A stretch of 64,000 nt of DNA, taken from Rhodobacteraceae bacterium IMCC1335. Lineage in GTDB: Bacteria; Pseudomonadota; Alphaproteobacteria; Rhodobacterales; Rhodobacteraceae. The notes beneath the pieces were generated by a model. That model had not been told where the DNA came from. It searched no databases and saw only the letters and a list, made by a program, of their open reading frames with translations. Both the position numbers and the translations under genes were made by a program. Below are positions 54,969 to 63,926 of this stretch, in pieces (the first letter of the stretch is position 1; each line of letters begins with the position of its first letter). Location: contig CP046864.1 in NCBI GenBank assembly GCA_039640495.1, forward strand, positions 992,001 through 1,056,000, in the 5' to 3' direction.

Positions 54969-55623
54969 AATTAACCTCCAGTGCCGAATTAGCAGGATGG
55001 GATCTCCATTCTGCAAAAAACATTAAGATACATATTGGGGAGAATGAGCCACTTTTCAAGGCTTAGCGTACGATCAATTCCTGAATTGTTAAAAATAGTG
55101 CGAAGTGAGTCTTTTTGAACACCGTTTAAAGGCCTTACGCATTTTTTAAGGTCTCTTTTCGGACCGTCCAAGGTGGCGAGCGGTTGACGGTATGAACCAT
55201 CTACAGGGTGTTGCGGGCAAAAGACCGGTCAACCGGTTTCTGCAGTTCACCAAAAGCGCGTTGAGGCCATGGCTTATGGGAATTTCAACGCGCCTATGTG
55301 GTTTCTGTAAAATCGAACAAACCCGTCCTTTGCATTGAAAATACGAGGTTTCTTAAGAAGATCTGCACAAAGCAGACGGCTTGCCCTAGCTGTGCTTGAC
55401 AAGTGGTGGGGTGCTTTGACGTTGCGATCACCGCTTTGAAAGCCAGTTTTAAGCGCTGCGAATACTCTCCTTTAAAGAGAGTGAATTAAAAACTTTATTC
55501 GCTTAAGTAACAAAAAGTGCTTGAATTTTGCGGATGTTCTGCTAATCTCTCGATCATGAATTAAGGGTTTGGCCAGGGTATTTCGGTCTAAACCGCCATG
55601 ATTGTTATAAAAAGGAATATTCA
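54969..55623. other. Long non-coding region between Bax inhibitor-1 gene and XRE regulator
   Basis: At 655 bp this is the longest gene-free stretch in the window. It must carry the divergent promoters of the two flanking genes. I see no ORF with a plausible start and family pattern, no tRNA and no known RNA. A TTGACA hexamer is at 55397-55402 and the ACTCTC/GAGAGT inverted repeat at 55464-55482. The remaining length is unexplained and could hold a small RNA or a long regulated leader of the XRE gene. Confidence 0.5.
55464..55482. promoter_or_regulatory. Inverted repeat ACTCTC-N7-GAGAGT upstream of XRE regulator gene
   Basis: Six-base arms ACTCTC (55464-55469) and GAGAGT (55477-55482) flank CTTTAAA, about 142 bp before the regulator ATG. 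Being unlinked to a T run, it looks more like a protein-binding site than a terminator. Autoregulation by the adjacent XRE protein is a guess based on position only. Confidence 0.28.
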
Positions 55624-55995
55624 ATGGCACATCCTGTTGACGAACATGTTGGAAAGCGACTCCGGCAGCGTAGATGGCTGGTGGGGATGACGCAGCAGCA
55701 ATTGGCAGAGCATGTCGGGATTAAATTTCAACAAATTCAAAAATATGAAACCGGTGCGAACCGTGTAAGCGCATCGCGCCTATGGGATATCGCAAGCACT
55801 TTAGACGTTTCGATTAATTTTTTCTTCGATGGGTTGCAGGCAGAAAAAGGCGTTAAAATTCAGTCTGACGCGATGCCGTCAGATCTTATGGGCGATAAAG
55901 AAGCGTTGGATTTGGTGCGCTCTTACTATGCGATACCGGAAAACCAACGGCGTAGATTGTTTGACCTTGCCCGGGTGCTCAGCGACGTCGCTTGA
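55624..55995 (+). CDS. XRE family transcriptional regulator
   Basis: A 123-residue DNA-binding protein with an N-terminal Cro/C1-type helix-turn-helix: VGKRLRQRRWLVGMTQQQLA, then EHVGIKFQQIQKYETGANRV and SASRLWDIASTLDVSINFFF (about 9-70). The C-terminal part ends ENQRRRLFDLARVLSDVA. It belongs to the alphaproteobacterial group that includes PraR/Phx-like regulators of biofilm and symbiosis, but orthology is not certain. A promoter region of unusual length precedes it. hisN-like phosphatase follows after 47 bp. Confidence 0.88.
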   Translation: MAHPVDEHVGKRLRQRRWLVGMTQQQLAEHVGIKFQQIQKYETGANRVSASRLWDIASTLDVSINFFFDGLQAEKGVKIQSDAMPSDLMGDKEALDLVRSYYAIPENQRRRLFDLARVLSDVA

Positions 55996-56042
55996 TTTTC
56001 GTGTGATCATGCTCTAGCGCCTTTGGGCGAAAGGGTTTGATT

Positions 56043-56867
56043 ATGGAAAAAGCGTATGTAAGCAGGGAGACCCTCTCTGCGACGGATAAAGAAGATCTAA
56101 AACGCGTGGCGGTTGCCTTGGCCGACGCGGCCAGAGAGGCGATTTTGCCGCTATTCCGGTCAACAAAATTGGCGCTTGAAAATAAAGCTGATCAGGGCTT
56201 TGATCCTGTGACCCATGCGGATAAAGCCGCTGAACGCGCGATGCGCGCCATCCTTGAAGAGCAACGCCCAGAGGATGGCATTTTGGGCGAAGAATACGGT
56301 GAAACTTCTGGAAGCTCGGGGTTAACGTGGGTGCTCGATCCGATCGATGGCACCCGTTCTTTCATGAGCGGAACCCCAACCTGGGGCGTTTTGATTGCCT
56401 TGCGCGATGCGGCGGGCCCGTTTTTTGGAGTCATTGATCAACCTTATATCGGCGAGCGGTTTATCGGTGGTTTGGGGCTGAACACGATGGCGGGCCCTTT
56501 GGGGGCGGCGGCTTTGCAAACGCGCTCTACGCGCTCTTTGCAGGAGGCGGTGTTGTTTTCGACTTTTCCTGAAATTGGCAGCCGCGCCGAGCATGCGAGC
56601 TTTCAGGCGGTGGCCAAAGAGGTTAAATTGGTGCGCTATGGTTTAGATTGTTATGCCTATGCGTTGCTGGCGGCGGGGCAGATCGATTTGGTGATCGAGG
56701 CCGGATTGAGCGCCTATGATGTGCAAGCGCCGATCGCAGTGATCGAAGCCGCTGGAGGGGTGGTTTGCAATTGGCAGGAGCGTCCCGCGCATAACGGAGG
56801 GCAAATTATTGCTGCGGCAACCCCCGAGCTGATGGCCGCGGCTTTGCCCTTGTTACAAAAAGCGTGA
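56043..56867 (+). CDS. hisN: Inositol monophosphatase-family phosphatase, histidinol-phosphatase (HisN) type
   Basis: Mg2+-dependent phosphatase of 274 residues from ATG 56043 (AAAGGG upstream; TTG 56037 is less likely). Metal-site motifs are DPVTHADKAAERAMR, GEEYGE, WVLDPIDGTRSFMSGTPTWG and LSAYDVQAPIAVIEAAGG. The WVLDPIDGT...F..G.P.WG pattern with HisN-like length suggests histidinol-phosphate hydrolysis in histidine synthesis, the usual enzyme in this class. No other his gene is nearby, so inositol-phosphatase-like roles remain possible. A deaminase gene starts 15 bp after it. Confidence 0.78.
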   Translation: MEKAYVSRETLSATDKEDLKRVAVALADAAREAILPLFRSTKLALENKADQGFDPVTHADKAAERAMRAILEEQRPEDGILGEEYGETSGSSGLTWVLDPIDGTRSFMSGTPTWGVLIALRDAAGPFFGVIDQPYIGERFIGGLGLNTMAGPLGAAALQTRSTRSLQEAVLFSTFPEIGSRAEHASFQAVAKEVKLVRYGLDCYAYALLAAGQIDLVIEAGLSAYDVQAPIAVIEAAGGVVCNWQERPAHNGGQIIAAATPELMAAALPLLQKA

Positions 56868-56882
56868 ATTAAAGACGGGCGT

Positions 56883-58226
56883 ATGAGCGATATTCTGATT
56901 AAAAATGCCGATTACATTCTCACCATGGATAATGCGCGGCGCGAATTGGGAGGCGCTGATATTCATATACATGATGGCGAAATCATCGCAGTAGAAACTG
57001 ATTATATGCCGCCTGTTTCTTGCGATGTTGTGCAGGCTAAAGGCTGCGTGGTGACGCCGGGTTTGGTCAACACGCATCATCACCTCTATCAAAGCTTAAC
57101 CCGCGCGGTGCCTGGCGCTCAAAATGCGTTGCTGTTTGGCTGGTTGCAGACGCTCTACCCGATTTGGGCCCGTTTTGGGCCTGAAGAAATGCGCGTTTCA
57201 GCGATGGTGGGATTAGCCGAATTGGCGTTGTCTGGCTGCAGCTTAAGCGCCGATCATTTGTATTTATACCCCAACGGTGTGCGGCTGGAAGATACGATCG
57301 AGGCGGCGCAGGAAATTGGCTTGCGCTTTTTTCCAACCCGCGGCGCGATGAGCATCGGAGAAAGCGATGGCGGCTTGCCGCCTGATGCTTTGGTTGAAAA
57401 GGAAGCGCGGATTTTGGAAGATTGCATCCGCGTGGTGGATGCGTTCCATGACCCCTCTCCCGCATCCATGCTTAGGGTGGGCATTGCGCCCTGTTCTCCG
57501 TTTTCGGTGAGTCGTGATTTAATGCGCGACGCGGCGCTTTTGGCGCGCGATAAGGGGGTATTTTTACACACGCATTTGGCAGAAAACGATGAAGATATCG
57601 CTTATTCGCTTGAAAAATTTGGATGTCGCCCTGGGCAATATGCTGAAGATTTGGGGTGGACAGGTGCGGATGTGTGGCACGCGCATTGTGTGAAATTGGA
57701 CTCCAAAGAAATTTCCTTATTTGCCAAAAGCCAAACCGGTGTCGCGCATTGCCCCTGTTCGAATTGCCGCCTTGGCTCGGGGATCGCCCCGCTTCGCCAG
57801 ATGCGCGATGCGCGGGTGCCTGTGGGATTGGGTGTCGACGGGTCTGCCAGCAATGATTCGGGCAATTTGATGGATGAAGCGCGCCAAGCGATGTTGCTGC
57901 AACGGGTGTCGCAAGGGGCCGATGCCATGAGTGCGCGCGAGGCGTTGGAAATTGCAACCCGCGGGGGCGCAGATGTGCTGGGCCGGCCCGAATGCGGGCG
58001 CTTGGCGGTTGGAAAACGCGCGGATATTGCGATTTGGGATGTTTCTGGGGTGGAAAGTGCGGGCAGCTGGGATCCTGCGGCGTTGGTTCTTTCCGGGCCG
58101 AATAAAGTGCGCGATTTAATGGTGGAAGGGCGCTTTGTTGTACGCGATGGCCAGCTGTCCAGCACCGATCTAGAGGCTTTGATCGGGCATCAAAACCGTC
58201 TGGTGCAAAAGCTTATCAACGCATAA
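56883..58226 (+). CDS. 8-oxoguanine deaminase-like amidohydrolase
   Basis: Metal-dependent amidohydrolase of 447 residues. The zinc-site pattern is NTHHHLYQSLTRAV (about 62-75), with HLAENDEDI, HAHCVKLD and the catalytic aspartate in GLGVDGSASNDSGN. A hallmark of bacterial 8-oxoguanine deaminases, ALLFGWLQTLYPIW and LSADHLYLYPNGV, is present, so deamination of 8-oxoguanine to urate is the best guess. Hydroxyatrazine/S-adenosylhomocysteine-type deaminases are relatives. A guanine deaminase gene converges on it from the right, suggesting a purine-degradation pair. Confidence 0.82.
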   Translation: MSDILIKNADYILTMDNARRELGGADIHIHDGEIIAVETDYMPPVSCDVVQAKGCVVTPGLVNTHHHLYQSLTRAVPGAQNALLFGWLQTLYPIWARFGPEEMRVSAMVGLAELALSGCSLSADHLYLYPNGVRLEDTIEAAQEIGLRFFPTRGAMSIGESDGGLPPDALVEKEARILEDCIRVVDAFHDPSPASMLRVGIAPCSPFSVSRDLMRDAALLARDKGVFLHTHLAENDEDIAYSLEKFGCRPGQYAEDLGWTGADVWHAHCVKLDSKEISLFAKSQTGVAHCPCSNCRLGSGIAPLRQMRDARVPVGLGVDGSASNDSGNLMDEARQAMLLQRVSQGADAMSAREALEIATRGGADVLGRPECGRLAVGKRADIAIWDVSGVESAGSWDPAALVLSGPNKVRDLMVEGRFVVRDGQLSSTDLEALIGHQNRLVQKLINA

Positions 58227-58254
58227 CGGGTTGAGAAACGCATCTGCGGCGCGC

Positions 58255-59568
58255 CTAACCGGTTTTGTTGTGCCATTCTGCGCCTTTGATCCAAACTGAA
58301 TGGATGGCGCGATCATCGCCCATCATGATGGTAGGAAACAGGCTTGACCAGTGATCAATAGCGCGCCTTTGCCGCTGCGCGATTGCGGGAGTTGAGGCTA
58401 AATCTAAAACCACCAGATCCGCATATTTTCCGGGCGTCAAGCTGCCGATTTCATGGTCAAGATGCAGGCTGCGCGCAGAACCCATCGTGGCCAACCACAG
58501 CAATTGCGCCGGGTGCAAAGGATGACCGTTTAGTTGCCCGATCTCATAAGCCGCAGCCATAGTGCGCAGCATGGAAAAGCTGGATCCACCCCCCGTATCG
58601 GTTGCCAGAGCGATGCGTTGCCCGGCATGTGCCAGACCGTTCATATCAAAAAGGCCCGAGCCGATGAAACTGTTTGAGGTCGGGCAATGAACCAAAGCCG
58701 CGCCAACCTCTTTCAGCCGCGCTTTTTCGCGCGGCTCCAAATGTATTGCGTGCCCGTAAAGGCCGCGTTGGCCTAGTAAACCGAATGTCTCGTAGGTATC
58801 CAGATAATCACGCGCATTGGGGAAGAGATCTTTCACCCATGCGATTTCATCGATTTGTTCGCTGAGATGGGTTTGCATCAGGCAATTGGGAAATTCCTGC
58901 CATAACGCCCCCAATGCGGTCAGCTGCTCGGGGGTTGAGGTGGGCGAAAACCGCGGCGTGATGGCGTAGCGCGCCCGGCCTTGCCCATGCCATGTTTGCA
59001 GCAAGGCTTTGCTTTGGTCATAGGCGCTTTGCGCCGTGTCGCACAGGCCCTCGGGCGCATTGCGATCCATGCAGGTTTTGCCCGCCACGATGGCCATGCC
59101 GCGCGCGGTCGCACTGACAAACAGCGCCTCTACGCTGTTTGGATGAATGGTGCAAAAACTGGCCAGGCTGGTCGTGCCATGCGCGAGCGCCAGATCCAGA
59201 TAGGTCTCTGCGCTGCGATGCGCATAAGCCGCATCGCCAAATCGCATTTCTTCGGGAAACGTATACTGGTTGAGCCAATCAATCAGGCGGTTTCCCCAGC
59301 TGGCAATGATTGCGGTCTGCGGATAGTGAACATGCGCGTCGATAAATCCCGCCATGATCAGTTTATCGCCATAATCGATGACCTGCGCTTGTGGGTAGTG
59401 TCGGCGCAAATCTGCAGCTGGGCCTTGGGCAAGGATCCTTCCCGCTTCAATGAGCACGCCGCCGGCGCTGTCGAAAGTGCTGGCTGCTGCGATCTCTGTT
59501 ACAAAGGGATCGGCTCTAAAACTGAGCGTTTGGCCTGTTAGCAACAGCTGAGGTGAGGATGCGATCAC
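58255..59568 (-). CDS. guaD: Guanine deaminase
   Basis: Hydrolyses guanine to xanthine. The 437-residue amidohydrolase shows the zinc motif GFIDAHVHYPQTAIIASWGN and NRLIDWLNQYTFPEEMRFGD (the guaD signature), TCMDRNAPEGL, QTHLSEQIDEIAW, GHAIHLEPREKARL, and TDTGGGSSFSMLRTM. Complete; it converges with the 8-oxoguanine deaminase gene with 28 bp between. No purine riboswitch seen upstream. Confidence 0.93.
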   Translation of the reverse strand: MIASSPQLLLTGQTLSFRADPFVTEIAAASTFDSAGGVLIEAGRILAQGPAADLRRHYPQAQVIDYGDKLIMAGFIDAHVHYPQTAIIASWGNRLIDWLNQYTFPEEMRFGDAAYAHRSAETYLDLALAHGTTSLASFCTIHPNSVEALFVSATARGMAIVAGKTCMDRNAPEGLCDTAQSAYDQSKALLQTWHGQGRARYAITPRFSPTSTPEQLTALGALWQEFPNCLMQTHLSEQIDEIAWVKDLFPNARDYLDTYETFGLLGQRGLYGHAIHLEPREKARLKEVGAALVHCPTSNSFIGSGLFDMNGLAHAGQRIALATDTGGGSSFSMLRTMAAAYEIGQLNGHPLHPAQLLWLATMGSARSLHLDHEIGSLTPGKYADLVVLDLASTPAIAQRQRRAIDHWSSLFPTIMMGDDRAIHSVWIKGAEWHNKTG

Positions 59569-59694
59569 GTAAGATCCTTTTGATTGAAACCCATCCCTAG
59601 CTGTATAATTTGCATATCAGGGCCGGTAAACCGCGTTATTGCATTGCTCTTTTGTTTTATTCTCCGCTATCACGAGCATAGTTTATGGGGGCTT

Positions 59695-61089
59695 ATGATG
59701 CAAAACCATACCATTCTATCTGATCAAGACCTGGCGCAGCCCGATCGCAGTTATGAGCTGAAGCCAAGCGCTGTTGCGGCTATTTTAGAGGCTGTAGATC
59801 GTAAAGATCGTGATCAACTGGTTGCCCAGATGGAGCCTTTGCACGCGGCGGATATCGCGGATTTGCTCGAACAAATCGATGGTCACGATCGGGCGCGATT
59901 GATCCGACTTTATGAGCGTGAATTTGATGGTGAAATCCTGTCTGAGCTGAATGAGGCCATTCGCGAAGACGTGATCAATCTTCTGAAACCCGAGGTTTTG
60001 GCCGATGCGGTGCGCGATCTAGAAAGCGACGATGTTGTCGATCTGCTGGAAGATTTGGAAACGCCGCAGCAAGAAGCCATTCTGGACGCTTTGGATGATA
60101 TAGATCGCTTGGCTGTCGAACAATCGCTGGCCTATCCAGAGTTTTCTGCTGGTCGCTTAATGCAGCGCGAAGTGGTTGCAGCGCCCGATTATTGGACGGT
60201 TGGAGATGCGATTGAATTCATGCGCAAAGCCGAGGAGTTGCCAGAACAGTTTTATCATGTGATTCTTGTGGATCCAAAATTCCATCCGGTGGGCAATGTC
60301 ACGCTAGGGCGCATCATGTCATCAAAGCGCAGCACCGCATTGGCCAGCCTGAAGGAAGAGATGTTTCGCGTAATCCCGGCAGATCAAGACGAAGCAGAGG
60401 TTGCCTATGCGTTCAATCAATATCATCTGATTTCTGCGCCTGTTGTGGATCATGAACAGCGCCTTGTCGGCATGATAACGATTGATGATGCGATGATGGT
60501 GCTTGACCGTGAACATGAGGAAGACATTTTGCGCCTCGCCGGGGTTGGAGAAAGCAGCCTCAGCGATACGGTTTTGGAAACGGCCAAGCAGCGCTTGCCT
60601 TGGCTGGGGGTGAACCTGTTTACCGCTATTTTAGCCTCTTTGGTGATCGCGCAATTCGAAGCAGCGCTTGCGCAATTGGTGGCTTTGGCGATTTTAATGC
60701 CCATAGTAGCCTCGATGGGCGGCAATGCGGGCACGCAAAGCCTGACGGTTGCGGTGCGGGCGATTGCGACCAAAGATCTGACCCGCTCAAATCTGGTTCG
60801 GGTGGTAAGACGGGAGGTTCTTGTGGGGCTTTTAAATGGGGTGGTTTTCGCCTTGGTAATGGGCGTGGTCGGGGTTATATGGTTCGGATCCCCCATGCTT
60901 GGATACGTGATCGCGCTGGCGATGGTGATCAATTTGGTTGTGGCGGGTTTTGCCGGTACTGGCATTCCGGTTCTGCTGGCACGTTTTGGCATTGATCCTG
61001 CGTTGGCCTCTGGGGCTTTTGTGACCACGGTCACCGATATTGTGGGATTTCTGGCATTTCTGGGTTTGGCAGGGTTGATCTTGTTATGA
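59695..61089 (+). CDS. mgtE: Magnesium transporter MgtE
   Basis: Mg2+ channel gated by cytosolic magnesium. From ATG 59695 (GGGGG upstream; 59698 equally good) it has 464 residues: the MgtE N domain (about 35-140), two CBS domains (about 145-265, with VTLGRIMSSKRSTALASLKE), a linker helix, and five C-terminal helices with MPIVASMGGNAGTQSLTVAV and GTGIPVLLARFGIDPALASG, the ion-pore signature. A longer in-frame start at 59584 lacks family sequence. No magnesium leader was recognised upstream. ygfA overlaps its stop. Confidence 0.94.
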   Translation: MMQNHTILSDQDLAQPDRSYELKPSAVAAILEAVDRKDRDQLVAQMEPLHAADIADLLEQIDGHDRARLIRLYEREFDGEILSELNEAIREDVINLLKPEVLADAVRDLESDDVVDLLEDLETPQQEAILDALDDIDRLAVEQSLAYPEFSAGRLMQREVVAAPDYWTVGDAIEFMRKAEELPEQFYHVILVDPKFHPVGNVTLGRIMSSKRSTALASLKEEMFRVIPADQDEAEVAYAFNQYHLISAPVVDHEQRLVGMITIDDAMMVLDREHEEDILRLAGVGESSLSDTVLETAKQRLPWLGVNLFTAILASLVIAQFEAALAQLVALAILMPIVASMGGNAGTQSLTVAVRAIATKDLTRSNLVRVVRREVLVGLLNGVVFALVMGVVGVIWFGSPMLGYVIALAMVINLVVAGFAGTGIPVLLARFGIDPALASGAFVTTVTDIVGFLAFLGLAGLILL

Positions 61090-61658
61090 GTGGTCTGACA
61101 GAGCGAAAACGGGCCGCGCGCAAAGCCGCCTTCGCGCGGCGCAAAGCGGCGCATGCTCTGGATATAGGCGCTTGCGCGGGGCTCTTATCATCGGTTTTGG
61201 CCGGATATCGCGGCGTATCCTTGGCCGGATATATGCCCATTCGCACCGAAATCGATCCGCGCCCCGCGATGGCGGAAGCAGCTGGATACGGCCCGGTTGG
61301 GGTGCCTGTGATTACCGGCGAAGGCCATCCTTTGCGGTTTTCAAAGTGGTATCCTGAGGGCGCGCTTAAAGAGGGGCCATTTGGTGCCAAAATCCCGATT
61401 GACGATGATTTTTTTGAACCGGAACTGGTGATCGTGCCGCTTGTGGCGTTTGATCGCAATGGCGGGCGTCTGGGTTATGGCGGTGGATTTTATGACCGCA
61501 CGCTCGAGATGTTACGCGCAAAGCGACCTACTTTGGCGATTGGATTTGCCTATAGCGCGCAGCAGGCGGATCACCTGCCATTGGAGGCAACGGATCAACC
61601 TTTGGATCAAATCGTAACCGAGGATGAGATCATCGATCTGCGCGCGCGCATGATCTAA
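61086..61658 (+). CDS. 5-formyltetrahydrofolate cyclo-ligase
   Basis: Converts 5-formyl-THF to 5,10-methenyl-THF with ATP. The 190-residue protein has the basic opening TERKRAARKAAFARRKAAH, the substrate region LAGYMPIRTEIDPRPAMAEA, and the ATP/Mg motif VAFDRNGGRLGYGGGFYDRT. Its ATG overlaps the mgtE stop by 4 bp, so the two are translationally coupled, although no functional link is known. Confidence 0.92.
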   Translation: MSGLTERKRAARKAAFARRKAAHALDIGACAGLLSSVLAGYRGVSLAGYMPIRTEIDPRPAMAEAAGYGPVGVPVITGEGHPLRFSKWYPEGALKEGPFGAKIPIDDDFFEPELVIVPLVAFDRNGGRLGYGGGFYDRTLEMLRAKRPTLAIGFAYSAQQADHLPLEATDQPLDQIVTEDEIIDLRARMI

Positions 61659-61720
61659 GTTTAGGCGTGTTTTTGACGCTGATTTCGTTGGGCAAATTGC
61701 CTTGGCTGAAAGGAAAATTT

Positions 61721-62191
61721 ATGACTGTTCTTCACGATTATACGGCGCGGGTAATCTGGACGGGAAACCGCGGGCAGGGCACAAAAACCTATGGCGGGTA
61801 TGCGCGCAGTTGGGATTTGTGCAGCCCCGGAAAACCTGTGATAAGCTGCTCGAATGATCCAATTTTGGGTGGGAATCCCGCGCTTTATAATCCTGAGGAT
61901 CTGTTGATTTCAGCGCTGAGCGGCTGTCATATGTTATGGTATTTGCACCTGGCCAGTGAGGCCGGCTTATGTGTTCAAGCCTATCAAGATCACCCTATTG
62001 CACAGGGCGAAACGCTTGCCAATGGCGCCAGTCGGTTTGTCGCGGCAACGTTACGGCCGCAGATCACGCTGTCAAACGGCGATGATCCCAGCCGTGCCGA
62101 CCTGCTGCACCACCGCGTTTCAGAGCGGTGCTTTATCGCCCGTTCTGTTAATTTTCCGGTCACTTACGGGGCGAAATATCAGTTTTCATAG
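61721..62191 (+). CDS. OsmC family protein
   Basis: A 156-residue OsmC/Ohr-superfamily protein from ATG 61721 with AAAGGA upstream. It has NPALYNPEDLLISALSGCHM with the first conserved cysteine (Cys near residue 68), and LLHHRVSERCFIARSVNFPV with the second (Cys near 136). The pair fits thiol-dependent organic hydroperoxide reduction, but family members with divergent roles exist. The gene lies between a folate enzyme and a phosphoesterase with no obvious tie. Confidence 0.88.
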   Translation: MTVLHDYTARVIWTGNRGQGTKTYGGYARSWDLCSPGKPVISCSNDPILGGNPALYNPEDLLISALSGCHMLWYLHLASEAGLCVQAYQDHPIAQGETLANGASRFVAATLRPQITLSNGDDPSRADLLHHRVSERCFIARSVNFPVTYGAKYQFS

Positions 62192-62238
62192 CCGGCTTTT
62201 GCTTGCGCTTTCAGGGCAGAGGCCCTAGGGACGGCGGC

Positions 62239-63051
62239 ATGAAGCTTCTTTTTCTTGGCGATGTGATGGGGCGCGCAGGTCGCGCAGCTCTGGTTGAAAA
62301 CCTGCCGCGGTTGAAAGCCGAGTGGCAGATTGATTTTGCCGTGGTCAACGCTGAAAACGCCACAAGTGGCCATGGATTAAGCTCCGATCATGCGCGCGCA
62401 TTGCTTGGCGCGGGTGCAGATTGCATCACTTTGGGCGATCACGCATTTGATCAAAAAGACATGTTGGGATTTATCGAAAAAGAGCCACGAATTATTCGCC
62501 CCTTAAATTTTGCCAAGAACGCCCCTGGGCGCGGAGCGCGTATTTTCAGTGATGCGCGCGGGCGCAAAATTCTGGTGGCGCAGGTTTTGGGGCAGGTGTT
62601 TATGAAACGTCCCTTTGATGATCCTTTCTCGGCGATCGATGCAGTGTTGCTTAAGCATCCTTTGGGCGGGCAAACACAGGCCAGCTTGGTTGATATTCAT
62701 TGCGAGGCAACCTCTGAAAAAATGGGGATGGGGCATTTTTGTGATGGGCGGGCCAGCGTTGTGGTGGGCACCCATACGCATATTCCAACCGCGGATGCGA
62801 TGATCTTGCCCAAAGGCACCGCCTATCAAAGCGATGCGGGCATGTGCGGCGATTATAATAGCGTGATCGGGATGGAAAAAACCGAACCCTTGCGCCGCTT
62901 TGTGACGGGTATGCCAAAAGCGCGGTTCAGCCCGGCAGATGGGCCTGCCACGCTTGCCGGGCTTTACGTGGAAACTGAGGATAGCACTGGAAAAGCGCAG
63001 AATGTAAGGATGATCCGCGTGGGCGGTCAATTGCAAGCGGCGGCTTTATGA
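62239..63051 (+). CDS. TIGR00282/YmdB-type metallophosphoesterase
   Basis: A 270-residue dinuclear-metal phosphoesterase from ATG 62239. Metal ligands are in KLLFLGDVMGRAGRAALVEN, VVNAENATSGHGLSSDHARA, and GDHAFDQKD; the later HCEATSEKMGMGHFCDGRAS and GTHTHIPTADAMI supply the remaining histidines. YmdB of Bacillus hydrolyses 2',3'-cAMP and affects gene expression and biofilms; the alphaproteobacterial homologue is uncharacterised to my knowledge. The ATG of the next gene overlaps its stop. Confidence 0.9.
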   Translation: MKLLFLGDVMGRAGRAALVENLPRLKAEWQIDFAVVNAENATSGHGLSSDHARALLGAGADCITLGDHAFDQKDMLGFIEKEPRIIRPLNFAKNAPGRGARIFSDARGRKILVAQVLGQVFMKRPFDDPFSAIDAVLLKHPLGGQTQASLVDIHCEATSEKMGMGHFCDGRASVVVGTHTHIPTADAMILPKGTAYQSDAGMCGDYNSVIGMEKTEPLRRFVTGMPKARFSPADGPATLAGLYVETEDSTGKAQNVRMIRVGGQLQAAAL

Positions 63052-63926
63052 TTGAACGGATTTGGCCGTATTTAGCGGTGCTATGCATTGGCTCCGCCTG
63101 GGGTTTAACGATCCCGCTGACAAAAGTGATTGTCTCGGATGGCTATTTGTTTTTTGGCCTTATTTTTTGGCAACAGGTGATTTGCGCCAGCGTTTTGGGC
63201 ATTGTCTTACTGGTCCGGCGTCAAAGCTTAACCATTACGCCCGGCGCGCTGCGCTTATTTGCAATCATCGCCTGCGTGGGCACCATTGCGCCAAATTCGG
63301 CCTCTTATACGGCTGCTATCCACTTGCCGGCGGGGTTTTTGGCGGTGATTATCGCAACTGTGCCCATGTTCGGCTTTCCTATTGCCGTGATGATGGGCAA
63401 TGAAACCTTTGCGAAATTCCGGCTCTTGGGGCTGTTTTTTGGGCTCTGTGGTGTGATGTTGCTGGTGCTGCCAGAGGCGCGTTTGCCCGATTCTTCCAAA
63501 GTGGGTTTTATTTTCTTAGCTGTCATTGCGCCCCTTTGCTATGGGTTTGAGGGCAATTATGTTGCGCGGTTTGGAACTCAAAACTTAAACCCCGTGGCCA
63601 CTTTATTTGGCGCCAGCTGTCTTGGAGCGCTTGCAACGCTGCCTTTTGCGCTTGTCAGTGGGCATTGGATCGACCCGCGCCTGCCATGGGGCGCGCCGGA
63701 TCTTGCTTTGATCGCTTCGGCAACGCTGCATGCTTTTGCCTATACGAGCTATGTGTGGTTGGTGAAACGGGCGGGGCCTGTTTTCGCCCTACAGGTCAGT
63801 TATGCCGTTACGATTTTTGCCGTTTTCTGGGCGATTATTCTACTGAATGAGCAACCAAGCCTGTTTTTATGGGCGGCATTATCTGCCATACTGATTGGTA
63901 TGTTTCTGGTGCAGCCGCGCCGTTAA
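63048..63926 (+). CDS. DMT superfamily permease, EamA family
   Basis: A 292-residue inner-membrane protein with ten hydrophobic segments in two EamA repeats (about 5-135 and 150-290). The first repeat has the GSAWGLTIPLTKVIVSDGYL opening, and the second ends with VFWAIILLNEQPSLFLWAAL, where the NEQPS motif is typical of these exporters of amino acids and metabolites. The substrate is unknown. It overlaps the phosphoesterase gene by 4 bp. A frame starting at ATG 63969 beyond it is cut by the window edge after 10 codons and cannot be judged. Confidence 0.88.
   Translation: MIERIWPYLAVLCIGSAWGLTIPLTKVIVSDGYLFFGLIFWQQVICASVLGIVLLVRRQSLTITPGALRLFAIIACVGTIAPNSASYTAAIHLPAGFLAVIIATVPMFGFPIAVMMGNETFAKFRLLGLFFGLCGVMLLVLPEARLPDSSKVGFIFLAVIAPLCYGFEGNYVARFGTQNLNPVATLFGASCLGALATLPFALVSGHWIDPRLPWGAPDLALIASATLHAFAYTSYVWLVKRAGPVFALQVSYAVTIFAVFWAIILLNEQPSLFLWAALSAILIGMFLVQPRR

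Noticed and set aside
60450..61154. 234-codon antisense frame over mgtE
   Set aside because: Opposite the MgtE pore domain, which has a complete family signature; the antisense translation is Thr/Ala/Arg-rich with no recognisable domain.
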